NCBI GenBank assembly: GCA_011390575.1
Contig: JAABSE010000002.1
Span: 1 to 64,000 of the forward strand
Reading direction: 5' to 3'
Length of the DNA stretch: 64,000 bases
Origin: Sphingobacteriia bacterium
GTDB lineage: Bacteria; Bacteroidota; Bacteroidia; Bacteroidales; UBA7960
Shown piece after piece: positions 48,259 through 57,243 of this stretch. The translations under genes and the position numbers were made by a program. The notes beneath the pieces were generated by a model that saw nothing but the letters and a program-made list of their open reading frames with translations, ran no database searches and was not told where the DNA came from. Numbering within the stretch: position 1 is the stretch's first letter; each line of letters begins with the position of its first letter.

Positions 48259-48858
48259 TTAATCAAATGTAGATGTTCCAACGAAGGTTTCGCCGTTATC
48301 TACAATGTTGTAGTTTATAACAAGAATTTTTCTTGTTTCACCATCATAAGAACCTGTTCCCTCTATTGTAACAGTATTGTCAAAGAAGGTTTGCTCAGGA
48401 ATGGTAATAAATCCACCATTTACTTCTGCATTTATAAAAATATCAGGGTAAAATAATTCACTAAAACGAAGCGTGTTATATTCTGATCCTTTGGAAACGG
48501 TAACAAGATAGGGCTCGTATGAAGTGCCATCATCATCTTCATCGGTTACTTCGTATATGCCCAAAAGCTCATCAACCTGGATAAAAACATTTCTGTCCGC
48601 AACCTGATCGCCGGCTGTATAGGTAAATACATAATGATTGACTTCATAAATATTCCATTCAGGAACTGCATTCCAGGTTACATCTTCAATGTCCATGCCA
48701 TCAACAGATACTCCGTCCATAGGGTTAAACTCAGCTCCCAGGTCGAGCGTTGTGTCGGCAGGTGCAGAAAGGATAACATCATCATCCTCACAGGCAGTAA
48801 AAACAAATGCTCCAATAACCAGAGCTGCTGCAAATTTCATCAAATTTTTCATTTTCAT
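48259..48858 (-). CDS. Lipoprotein resembling Bacteroidota BT_2262-type surface proteins
   Basis: Lipobox GAFVFTACEDDD; DLGAEFNPMDGVSVDGMDIEDVTWNAVPE. Confidence 0.65.
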   Translation of the reverse strand: MKMKNLMKFAAALVIGAFVFTACEDDDVILSAPADTTLDLGAEFNPMDGVSVDGMDIEDVTWNAVPEWNIYEVNHYVFTYTAGDQVADRNVFIQVDELLGIYEVTDEDDDGTSYEPYLVTVSKGSEYNTLRFSELFYPDIFINAEVNGGFITIPEQTFFDNTVTIEGTGSYDGETRKILVINYNIVDNGETFVGTSTFD

Positions 48859-48958
48859 AGGTTTTCGTTACTAAATAATTAATTGGTTGTTGTTTTTTAT
48901 GGACTGCAAAATTAAGCATTTTTTCCAAATGAATTTTTTCAGCCATCTAAAAAAATCA

Positions 48959-48966
48959 TATCTTTG
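48959..48966 (+). promoter_or_regulatory. Candidate Bacteroidota -7 element (TATCTTTG)
   Basis: Matches TAnnTTTG, about 40 bp before the lipoprotein start at 49006. Confidence 0.4.
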
Positions 48967-49005
48967 CTGTCCAATTTGCTTACTAACTATAAAAACAAAC
49001 CAACT

Positions 49006-49368
49006 ATGAGAAAGATTTTCGGAGTACTATTAATGGCTACAGCATTCTTTTTTGTTTCATGTGGTGGTGGTTCAAAACCTGCCGGACAAGAACAAGAGGA
49101 AGAAACTGTAATTGAACAAGATGAGGCTGTCGTTCCTGCCCCAACCACTCCTCCCGCAACAACCCCGCAAGCATTACAGGATGAAAGAGCAGCAACTGAC
49201 TCCCTCAAGGATGACGCAGCTGCTGAGGAGGGTCAGACAACTTCACCCAGCAGAAGAGGAACAACCGAAAGTGAAACTGAGGCACCTGCTCGCAGGGGAT
49301 CTACCCAGGAAACCAAAGAAGATAACGACTCAACTGAAACTACAACTCCCAAAAGAAGAGGGTCCTGA
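49006..49368 (+). CDS. Small low-complexity lipoprotein with RRG(S/T) repeats
   Basis: MRKIFGVLLMATAFFFVSCGGGSKPAGQEQEEET; C-terminal SRRGTTESETEAPARRGSTQETKEDNDSTETTTPKRRGS. Confidence 0.7.
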   Translation: MRKIFGVLLMATAFFFVSCGGGSKPAGQEQEEETVIEQDEAVVPAPTTPPATTPQALQDERAATDSLKDDAAAEEGQTTSPSRRGTTESETEAPARRGSTQETKEDNDSTETTTPKRRGS

Positions 49369-49399
49369 TAGAAGCTAAATCGTATAGTTTATTTTCCCA

Positions 49400-49431
49400 A
49401 CAAGGTTGTTTCTTAGCAGAAGCAACCTTGT
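49400..49431. terminator. Bidirectional terminator between convergent genes
   Basis: ACAAGGTTG...CAACCTTGT stem with additional inner pairing. Confidence 0.75.
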
Positions 49432-49437
49432 TTGTTA

Positions 49438-49800
49438 TTAGGAAAGGCTGGTTAAAATTGCTTTCAGCTTTTCTTCTGTAATGGGTTTGCTGATAAGTCC
49501 ACTAAACCCTTTTTCTGTATAGTTATCAAAAAAATCTCCCGGATTGTGCGCTGTAATGGCAACGATGGGGGTTTTTTTCTTAATGCCCCTGAAATGCTTA
49601 CGAATATATTTTGTGGTCTCCAGTCCGTTTCTTACCGGCATTTCAATATCCATCAAAATAAGGTCATAAGAATTATTGCTTAGTTTTTCTATGGCCTGCT
49701 CTCCGTTTACCGCCTCGTCATAGGTATATCCCAAACTCCTGATAACGATTCCAGCCTGGAGACGGTTGGTATACAAATCATCTGTAACGAGTATATGCAT
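49438..49800 (-). CDS. Stand-alone response regulator receiver protein
   Basis: MHILVTDDLYTNRLQAGIVIRSLGYTYDEAVNGEQAIEKLSNNSYDLILMDIEMPVRNGLETTKYIRK...TPIVAITAH. Start corrected to 49800. Confidence 0.9.
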   Translation of the reverse strand: MHILVTDDLYTNRLQAGIVIRSLGYTYDEAVNGEQAIEKLSNNSYDLILMDIEMPVRNGLETTKYIRKHFRGIKKKTPIVAITAHNPGDFFDNYTEKGFSGLISKPITEEKLKAILTSLS

Positions 49801-50130
49801 CTGTATTTTTAGTGAAAGCAACCGGGTTAAAGAGTTGCCTGTTTCGATATCGTAACTTCCTTTTGTTTTCAGGGAAAACTGAAGATACTTACACCCTAAA
49901 ATTACTCGAATGTGGGTACAATCTCTTCTGCCCTGCAAAGAAAAGTAAAATTACAATTTTTTGCTACTCCTGCAGTAAACTATTCAGAAATCAGAGAAAC
50001 TCGTAAAAATGCCCCTGAAATTTGCAGTAGTTCTACTGTTTTATTCACTCCTCACACTGTTTAATTTTACCCATCGAAAGTATGATTGGAATGGTTAAGA
50101 ATAAAAGGTTTCAGTTTTAATATAACAGCT

Positions 50131-50313
50131 ATGGAAACAAAAGAGAATTCTTATCAAATGTGGGTTAAACAAATATGTCCCCGAATATTCAGGCTTCAGC
50201 TGGTGAAAAAGGACTATCGGAAAGAGAATGTAGTTTTTGAAACCATATCTTCTACCATTCCCTCAACGCTTGAATTGATATTTTATTATAACCAGACAGA
50301 ACCCACGGCATAA
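50131..50313 (+). CDS. Small hypothetical protein at head of chemosensory locus
   Basis: METKENSYQMWVKQICPRIFRLQLVKKDYRKENVVFETISSTIPSTLELIFYYNQTEPTA; no family recognised. Confidence 0.4.
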   Translation: METKENSYQMWVKQICPRIFRLQLVKKDYRKENVVFETISSTIPSTLELIFYYNQTEPTA

Positions 50314-50392
50314 CATAATACCGGTACGAAAAGATATCAGCACGACCGTTGTAGTTACGAATTACAATTGCGGGCCGAAAATATTTCAGTGT

Positions 50393-52240
50393 ATGAGCGC
50401 AAACGAAAAACAGAATAAGAACGCAGATCTGAATGTCCTTGAGCAGGTGCTAAGGGTTTTTTTTACTATAGACAAAAAGATCCTTGAGTTGCACAAATGT
50501 TCTTCAGATGATTTTTTATCGCTGAACAAAACCCTCAAGCACAATCACGAACGGGCAAAATATATTACCCGCAATGTTACACTGGGCTTTGAAAAGATCG
50601 GTCCCGAAGGGAATCTGAAAAGCCTGGAAGTACTTAAAAACAGTTTTTATGAGTTGCGACAGGAAATACTCTCATTTGAAGGGGAACTGAATACCAACCT
50701 TGAAATTCTTGAACGTATTCAGTCGAACTTTAGTTTGATGTTTGTGCCTATCAACAATTTCAGACAAAATCTTACTTCTCTTAAACTTCTGCTCTCCAAT
50801 ATTAAACTGACCAACAATCTTTATGACCGGAGTGTGAAGAATTTTTCAGAAAATGAAACCCACCGCATTGAAGGTGTAATCAATAAAGTAAAGGAAAGCT
50901 GCCCTGTATTTGAGGAGAATATTTATGTAATCCAAAACCACCTTAAAATACTTTACCAGGATTTGGTCGGTATTAAGGATTTAATTTTTAACGATGTTCT
51001 GAAAAAGCTTGATGTCCTTGGTAGTGAGATCGATGTTATTGAAAAGCATAATATTGAAGCGGCAAAATTAAGGTCGAAAACCGATAGTATTGCCAAAAAC
51101 TGTACCAGTAGTGTTGGCAGTATCATTACCAATCTGCAGTATCACGATATTATCAGGCAGAAAATGGAACATATTCAGCAAACCCATAAACTTATTATTG
51201 CAGAGCTTAATAATAATGGCAACAAGGAGGGTATGGCTGCAGAAAAAGTATCCAATCCTTTCTTTCTGCAGATTCCGCAAATTATAGAAATACAGACTGC
51301 CCAACTGCTTCATACCAATAAGGAGTACCAGAATGCCATTGACCATATAAGCAAGAAGATGACAGAGATTGGTCAGGATATGTCAGCCCTTGCCAGGATA
51401 TTCAAATCTATATCTGTTTTTGAATACCAGGGCAGACAGGTATCCAGCGAGAGTATCAGCGAAACATTCAGCAAACTCATCAAAGACAAGCGACAGTATA
51501 TTGAAAAGTTTAAAATTCTTTCAGAAGATGTAAACCTGGTTCAGCGGATAGTCAGCAATTTGTTTGAAAAGTTTCAGGATTTGGAAATGATTGAAAACTC
51601 CCTGGAGCAAACCATTATTGACAAAATCAGTTTTGGCAATTTACTGGTGAGCGAAGAGGGAGAAACCGCTTCACAGGCCCAGCAAATATTAAAGCTTTAT
51701 GCAGACAATCATTTCGAAAAAAGTAAAATAAGAACCCTTTTCCAGAATACAGGCACCCAGTTGAAAGACTTTGTTAAGTGCAACAATACCTATGTTTATA
51801 ACAAGAAAGGAATGGAGAAGATCAATGAAAATCTCGATCTGGCGGAGCAAAACTTTGCTGCCGTGATGGAGAATCTTGATTTTCTGGAAGAGTTGCAACC
51901 CGAAATCCTGGATAAGAGCCAGGAGATAGAAACTGCAGGCAAAGAGGTGGTAAATAATGTTATGTACTATGAATTTTTTGAAAAAACCATTGATGATTTG
52001 ATTGGAAAATTTGAATCCATCAATAATTTACTCGTTGGACATGGCCACGGTTATATGGATAGTGCTGACCAGAAAAAGGGCCTTGAGCAAATACAGAAGT
52101 ATTATACCATGAAGTCTGAAAGGATTATTCATGATCACAGCATCCTGAACAGCAATAAGTCTAAAGGAGCAACCTTGGTTTTTGAAACGCCGGAGAAGTC
52201 AAATAATTATGACGAGGGTAATGATGTCGAATTTTTCTAG
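50393..52240 (+). CDS. Coiled-coil chemotaxis-associated protein with CheZ-like DxxxQ motif
   Basis: 615 aa, no TM segment apparent; NLQYHDIIRQKMEHIQQTHKLI at codons 247-268; second related motif VMYYEFFEKTIDDLIGKFESI near the C-terminus. Confidence 0.6.
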   Translation: MSANEKQNKNADLNVLEQVLRVFFTIDKKILELHKCSSDDFLSLNKTLKHNHERAKYITRNVTLGFEKIGPEGNLKSLEVLKNSFYELRQEILSFEGELNTNLEILERIQSNFSLMFVPINNFRQNLTSLKLLLSNIKLTNNLYDRSVKNFSENETHRIEGVINKVKESCPVFEENIYVIQNHLKILYQDLVGIKDLIFNDVLKKLDVLGSEIDVIEKHNIEAAKLRSKTDSIAKNCTSSVGSIITNLQYHDIIRQKMEHIQQTHKLIIAELNNNGNKEGMAAEKVSNPFFLQIPQIIEIQTAQLLHTNKEYQNAIDHISKKMTEIGQDMSALARIFKSISVFEYQGRQVSSESISETFSKLIKDKRQYIEKFKILSEDVNLVQRIVSNLFEKFQDLEMIENSLEQTIIDKISFGNLLVSEEGETASQAQQILKLYADNHFEKSKIRTLFQNTGTQLKDFVKCNNTYVYNKKGMEKINENLDLAEQNFAAVMENLDFLEELQPEILDKSQEIETAGKEVVNNVMYYEFFEKTIDDLIGKFESINNLLVGHGHGYMDSADQKKGLEQIQKYYTMKSERIIHDHSILNSNKSKGATLVFETPEKSNNYDEGNDVEFF

Positions 52241-52299
52241 ACAACCTTCTCATACTATCATAGTGCAGATAACTTTCCAAACCTTAACGAATTAAAGAT

Positions 52300-52617
52300 A
52301 TGCAAACATTTACCTTTCAGACTGACGTATCAGAAGATGACAAAGGAAAGAAAATCAGGATGATTTTCTCAGGCTATCTTACTTTGCAAAATGCATCGCA
52401 AATAAGAACTACCCTGGAAGAACAAAACAGGGATTTCGAAAATGTGGAGCTTTGGGCAAAAGATGTTTCAGGAATTGATGTGTCTTTTCTTCAGATCCTC
52501 GAATCATACCGGCAAACCCATTCTGTAGAGGGAAAAAAAGTGAAGATACTTATGGATCTTCCCTACGATTTAAAAACACTCCTTGCCAATGCAGGTATTG
52601 TCTATCCTGTAAAGTAA
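52300..52617 (+). CDS. STAS-domain protein
   Basis: IRMIFSGYLTLQNASQIRTTLEEQ...ELWAKDVSGIDVSFLQILESYRQTHSVEGKKVKI. Confidence 0.8.
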   Translation: MQTFTFQTDVSEDDKGKKIRMIFSGYLTLQNASQIRTTLEEQNRDFENVELWAKDVSGIDVSFLQILESYRQTHSVEGKKVKILMDLPYDLKTLLANAGIVYPVK

Positions 52618-52663
52618 AACAACCGAATTTAATCAATTAAATAGTTTATATACCTTAACCACT

Positions 52664-53029
52664 ATGGAAAAAACCATTCTCATTGTCGATGATTCAGAAA
52701 GTATCAGGGAAGTTGTAATTTTTACACTGGAGAATGCCGGATATGCTGTCTTGTCAGCTGTTGATGGTGCAGATGCACTGAAGCATCTCGATGGAAAGCA
52801 CATTGATTTGGTTATTACTGATTTGCACATGCCCAATATGGATGGTATTGGATTGATCAAAGAGATACGAAAAATGGATGCTTACAAATATACTCCCATT
52901 CTTTATCTGACTACCGAGTCGCAGCACAGCATAAAAATGGAAGCCAAACAGGCAGGCGCCACAGGATGGATTGTAAAACCCTTTATGCCCGAAAAACTTA
53001 TTGCTGCCATAGGGAAAATCATTAAGTAA
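52664..53029 (+). CDS. cheY: CheY-like response regulator (copy 1)
   Basis: MEKTILIVDDSESIREVVIFTLENAGY...DLVITDLHMPNMDG...YLTTES...GWIVKPF. Confidence 0.93.
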   Translation: MEKTILIVDDSESIREVVIFTLENAGYAVLSAVDGADALKHLDGKHIDLVITDLHMPNMDGIGLIKEIRKMDAYKYTPILYLTTESQHSIKMEAKQAGATGWIVKPFMPEKLIAAIGKIIK

Positions 53030-53094
53030 CTATGAAAAAGCCTGCAGAGAATTGAACCCGGAGGCTATTGAAAAATATTAAATCACAAAGGAAA

Positions 53095-53460
53095 ATGGAA
53101 AAAACGATAGTAATTGTTGACGATTCTGAAAGCATCAGGGAAGTGGTAGGGTTTACCCTTAACAATGCAGGGCACAAAGTATTATCAGCCGTTGATGGTC
53201 AGGATGCGTTACGCTTTTTTAATGGTGAGAAAATAGACCTGGTAGTTACCGACCTGCATATGCCTGTGATGGATGGAATAGAGCTGATTAGGGAAATAAG
53301 GAATAAAGATGATTACAAATTTGTACCCATCTTGTTTCTCACCACAGAATCGCAACAGGCAAAGAAAATGGAAGCCAAAGAAGCAGGCGCAACCGGTTGG
53401 ATCGTAAAACCTTTTGTCCCTGAAAAATTACTCGCCGCAATCAGTAAAGTTGTAAGATAA
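53095..53460 (+). CDS. cheY: CheY-like response regulator (copy 2)
   Basis: MEKTIVIVDDSESIREVVGFTLNNAGHKVLSAVDG...DLVVTDLHMPVMDG...GATGWIVKPFVPEKLLAAISK. Start corrected to 53095. Confidence 0.93.
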   Translation: MEKTIVIVDDSESIREVVGFTLNNAGHKVLSAVDGQDALRFFNGEKIDLVVTDLHMPVMDGIELIREIRNKDDYKFVPILFLTTESQQAKKMEAKEAGATGWIVKPFVPEKLLAAISKVVR

Positions 53461-55595
53461 TGGAACAGTTTAAAAAGAAGTTTCTGGAAGAAGCCAATGA
53501 TCTTATCAACAGTCTGGAAGATTCCTTGCTCATTCTGGAGGAAAAACCTACTGAAAAGAAGATCATCGAAGAAGTTTTCAGGGTAATGCATTCCCTGAAA
53601 GGTGGAAGCTCAATGTTCGGGTTTGCGAAAATGGATGCTTTCACCCATGAGCTGGAAACCATTTATGATATGATTCGCAGCGGAACACTCTCGGTAACGC
53701 GCGAGATACTGGATATTACACTGGCAGCTGTTGATCACCTGAAGGTTTTGCTCGAAAACGGTGAAGAGATTTCCGAAACTCAGCAAAACAACCAGAATAT
53801 CCTGCTTTCAAGAATTCATAAGATCATCAATAAAGACGCGCAGGAAGAAATTACTGCTGATACTGCCACTTCTAATGTGGCTGCACACAAAGAAAGTGAA
53901 GATAAATCGAAGGTCTACGAGAAAGTGCCTACCTATTTTATTGCTATCAAGCCCGAAGAGGATATCTTTCGCAATGGCACCAATCCTATGCTGCTCATTG
54001 ATGAGTTGCACACACTGGGCCATTGCAAAGCTTTTGTTAAAACTTCCCGGCTACCTTCCTTTGAACAACTTGACCCTGAGAAGGCATTTTTCTACTGGGA
54101 GGTGTTTCTGGCAACCGATAAATCCATTGATGAAATAAAAGATGTTTTCATATTTGTTGAAGATGTCTGTAATGTTACGATAAGCCGCATTGCTGATGAC
54201 AATCTGCTGGCCAAAACCGTTTTTATCCGGGAGCTGGATAATTTTATTGAACCGGTAAAAGAAACAGGACAATCAGAACTGGAAGCCTTTGTGGCAAAAT
54301 TAAAGTACAATGAACCTTCACTTCAGGAAGAAGGTCTTTCCTTCAGGGCAGATGAAGCAGCTCCCATGAAGCGACTCAGCATCAACAATATCAGGGTTTC
54401 GTCGGAAAAACTCGACGATCTGATGAACCTGGTTAGTGAGCTGGTCACCGTGCAAGCCAGCCTGTCGTTATTTGCCGATAACCAGGACAACCCGGAACTG
54501 GCCGCAATTTCAGAAAGCATTGAAAAGATATCTCGTCAGTTGCGCGACAATACTTTTGAAATATGCCTTATCCCTATTGAAACCATCATGATCCGGTTTA
54601 AGAGACTGGTAAGAGATTTGTCAAACGAACTGGATAAAGAAATTCAGTTTACCACCGAGGGAACAGAAACAGAACTGGACAAAAGCATTATCGACGGGCT
54701 TAGCGAACCCCTTATGCATATTTTTAGAAATGCCATTGACCATGGTATTGAACCCGCTGAAGATCGTCTTGCCAAAGGAAAACCCAGAAAAGGTAAAATT
54801 GCCTTTAAATCCTATTACTCGGGTACCAATGTTTACATTCAGGTAAAAGATGATGGTCGTGGCATTGATGTGGAAAAGATCAGGCAAAAAGCCATTGCAC
54901 GTGGATTTATCTCCCCGGAAGCGAATCTTTCCTACAAGGAATTGCTAAATCTTGTTTTTTTGCCCGGCTTTTCTACGGCAGCCAAAGTATCAGAGGTTTC
55001 CGGCCGCGGTGTTGGGCTTGATGTAGTGGTTAAGAAAATCAATGACATCAGGGGCGATGTGGAAATTGAATCACAGCTGGGAGTAGGAACAACTTTTACC
55101 ATCAAACTGCCCCTTACCCTTTCTATCATTGACGGGCTGCTGGTAAAAATTGACAAAACTTTCTTTGTTTTGCCGCTATCGTCAGTCGACAAATGTTTCG
55201 AGGTACAGGATGACGCTCTTGTTAAATCTTTCAATAACAAAATTGTCCTGGATGGCAAGCAGGTTCCCTTTATCAATCTGCGAAAAGAATTTGATATACA
55301 CGACAATAAGCCCATACTTCACCAGATCATCCAGGTAAATCATGATGATTTTAAAATAGGCTTATCTGTTGATACCGTTATTGGTGAATACCAGGCTGTT
55401 TTAAAACCGCTGGGCCGCATGTTTAAAGACCTTGAAATTGTATCAGGTGCAACCATCCTGGGTGATGGTACCATAGCACTGGTACTTGATCCGGCAAGGG
55501 TAATCAACACCTTTGACAGGGAAACCCTGGAAAGACGCGAAAAACTGTACCGGGAAAACCATAGAAAAGATATTCAGCTGCACGCTGGATACTAA
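53460..55595 (+). CDS. cheA: Chemotaxis histidine kinase CheA
   Basis: Hpt VFRVMHSLKGGSSMFGF; dimerisation; IFRNAIDHGIEPAEDR; GRGVGLDVV; C-terminal CheW-like domain. Confidence 0.95.
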   Translation: MEQFKKKFLEEANDLINSLEDSLLILEEKPTEKKIIEEVFRVMHSLKGGSSMFGFAKMDAFTHELETIYDMIRSGTLSVTREILDITLAAVDHLKVLLENGEEISETQQNNQNILLSRIHKIINKDAQEEITADTATSNVAAHKESEDKSKVYEKVPTYFIAIKPEEDIFRNGTNPMLLIDELHTLGHCKAFVKTSRLPSFEQLDPEKAFFYWEVFLATDKSIDEIKDVFIFVEDVCNVTISRIADDNLLAKTVFIRELDNFIEPVKETGQSELEAFVAKLKYNEPSLQEEGLSFRADEAAPMKRLSINNIRVSSEKLDDLMNLVSELVTVQASLSLFADNQDNPELAAISESIEKISRQLRDNTFEICLIPIETIMIRFKRLVRDLSNELDKEIQFTTEGTETELDKSIIDGLSEPLMHIFRNAIDHGIEPAEDRLAKGKPRKGKIAFKSYYSGTNVYIQVKDDGRGIDVEKIRQKAIARGFISPEANLSYKELLNLVFLPGFSTAAKVSEVSGRGVGLDVVVKKINDIRGDVEIESQLGVGTTFTIKLPLTLSIIDGLLVKIDKTFFVLPLSSVDKCFEVQDDALVKSFNNKIVLDGKQVPFINLRKEFDIHDNKPILHQIIQVNHDDFKIGLSVDTVIGEYQAVLKPLGRMFKDLEIVSGATILGDGTIALVLDPARVINTFDRETLERREKLYRENHRKDIQLHAGY

Positions 55596-55666
55596 AATCA
55601 ATTGAATCATAAGGGCTGATGCCATGGGTAAGTTCCACCTGGATTCACCTTTAACAATACAATAAA

Positions 55667-56476
55667 ATGGATAGACCTCTACACGAAAAAAACAGGAAAA
55701 AAGGCTTAAGCAAATCCATTATTGCTACTGTGCTTTTAAGTTTTCTGGCTCAGGGTACCGGTTTGTTATATGCAACACAACCAGAGAGACTGGCTGCCGA
55801 TCGGCCAGGCTTTGCATGGGGCACCCATACAGTTACACCGGGAAACTTTTACCTGGAAACAGGTTTTATGTATTCCTTTTTTTCGGACCCCATTTCCTAC
55901 AATTACAGTACTGTGCCTGTATTCAATTTCAGAATGGGGATAGTGGATAATATTGAATTGTTTGTTTCGTGGAATGGATGGGATATTTATCATCAGCAAT
56001 CTTCCGAGGATACAAATATGAGCAGTAATGAACTCAACCTGCCTTTGCTGGGTGCCAAATACAGGCTCATTGCCGCAGAAAACTACACAATTACTCTGCT
56101 GGGACTTCTGGAAAGTAATGACATTAATAACTCTTTCAAAGTTGATCCATCGCTGGCAATGCTATGGGATTATTCGTTAACCGACAACCTTGGTCTTTTT
56201 GGCATGGCACAAGCCGGAACACTTTCGACATACAGTGGAAACGAAATGGCATATTCTTTTTCAGCCGGTATCGGCTTCCCGGTATCTGAGAAAATTGAAG
56301 CTTTTGCTGAATATTATAATCGGTATGATACATTTTCAAAGAAACTATTTCATGGTAACGAAGCAGGCATCTTGTTTTTTCTGAATGAAGATACACAACT
56401 GGATGTTTTTGGCGGATATGGACACGGAAATCATATGCCCCATTATTTGGGAGCGGGATTCTCCCGAAGGCTTTAG
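55667..56476 (+). CDS. Outer-membrane beta-barrel protein (phenol-degradation MetA/transporter-like)
   Basis: LAADRPGFAWGTHTVTPGNFYLETGFMYSF...GIVDNIELFVSWNGWD...GAGFSRRL. Confidence 0.75.
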   Translation: MDRPLHEKNRKKGLSKSIIATVLLSFLAQGTGLLYATQPERLAADRPGFAWGTHTVTPGNFYLETGFMYSFFSDPISYNYSTVPVFNFRMGIVDNIELFVSWNGWDIYHQQSSEDTNMSSNELNLPLLGAKYRLIAAENYTITLLGLLESNDINNSFKVDPSLAMLWDYSLTDNLGLFGMAQAGTLSTYSGNEMAYSFSAGIGFPVSEKIEAFAEYYNRYDTFSKKLFHGNEAGILFFLNEDTQLDVFGGYGHGNHMPHYLGAGFSRRL

Positions 56477-56564
56477 ATGCCTGGTAGTGTGTGAGTTTTT
56501 AATAATAGTGAGAGTAAAAAAATTGGATTTAAATAAATATTGTTTTAACCAAAATTCTTAAAAA

Positions 56565-57086
56565 ATGAGCGAAACGAAAACTGGCGGTACATTAACTTCT
56601 TACCTCTCCTTCCGGCTGGGTGAAGAAATGTTTGCTGCCGATGTAAGTAAAGTGCTGGAAATACTTGAAATGCGGTCCATAACCAAGGTTCCGCGCTCTC
56701 CATCTTATATGAGAGGCGTTATCAACCTGCGGGGAAGTGTTCTGCCCGTGCTTGATACCCGCATTAAATTTGGGATGCCGGCCACCGAAGATACAGTAGA
56801 TACCTGTATTGTAGTTCTCAATGTGATCATGGAGGGTGAACCCCTTACGCTGGGTGCACTGGTAGATTCAGTAGAAGAAGTACTCGAACTGACCGAAACA
56901 GATATTGAAGCACCTCCCACCATTGGCAGCAAATTCAATCCCGAATATATGCATGGCATGGTGAAGATGGACGATAATTTTATCATGGTGCTCAATGTAG
57001 ACAAAGTATTCTCAACCGATGAGCTGGTTATGGTAGCCGAAACAGCTGACAAAGCCCGGCCCGCAGTTGAAGAAGTCAAAGAATAG
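56565..57086 (+). CDS. cheW: CheW scaffold protein
   Basis: SYLSFRLGEEMFAADVSKVLEILEMRSITKVPRSPSYMRGVINLRGSVLPVLDTRIKFGM. Confidence 0.95.
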   Translation: MSETKTGGTLTSYLSFRLGEEMFAADVSKVLEILEMRSITKVPRSPSYMRGVINLRGSVLPVLDTRIKFGMPATEDTVDTCIVVLNVIMEGEPLTLGALVDSVEEVLELTETDIEAPPTIGSKFNPEYMHGMVKMDDNFIMVLNVDKVFSTDELVMVAETADKARPAVEEVKE

Positions 57087-57243
57087 AGAACTTATTCTTC
57101 AAGTCAATTGCAGGGTTTTGTAATAAACTGAAGATAAAAGAGACCTGAAATTACATATTGCTGAAAAAACAGCAGGTCTGGTCTCGAAAGGGAAATTTTT
57201 GAAGAAAATAAACAGATTGCTAATAATTATAAAAGGAGGAAAC

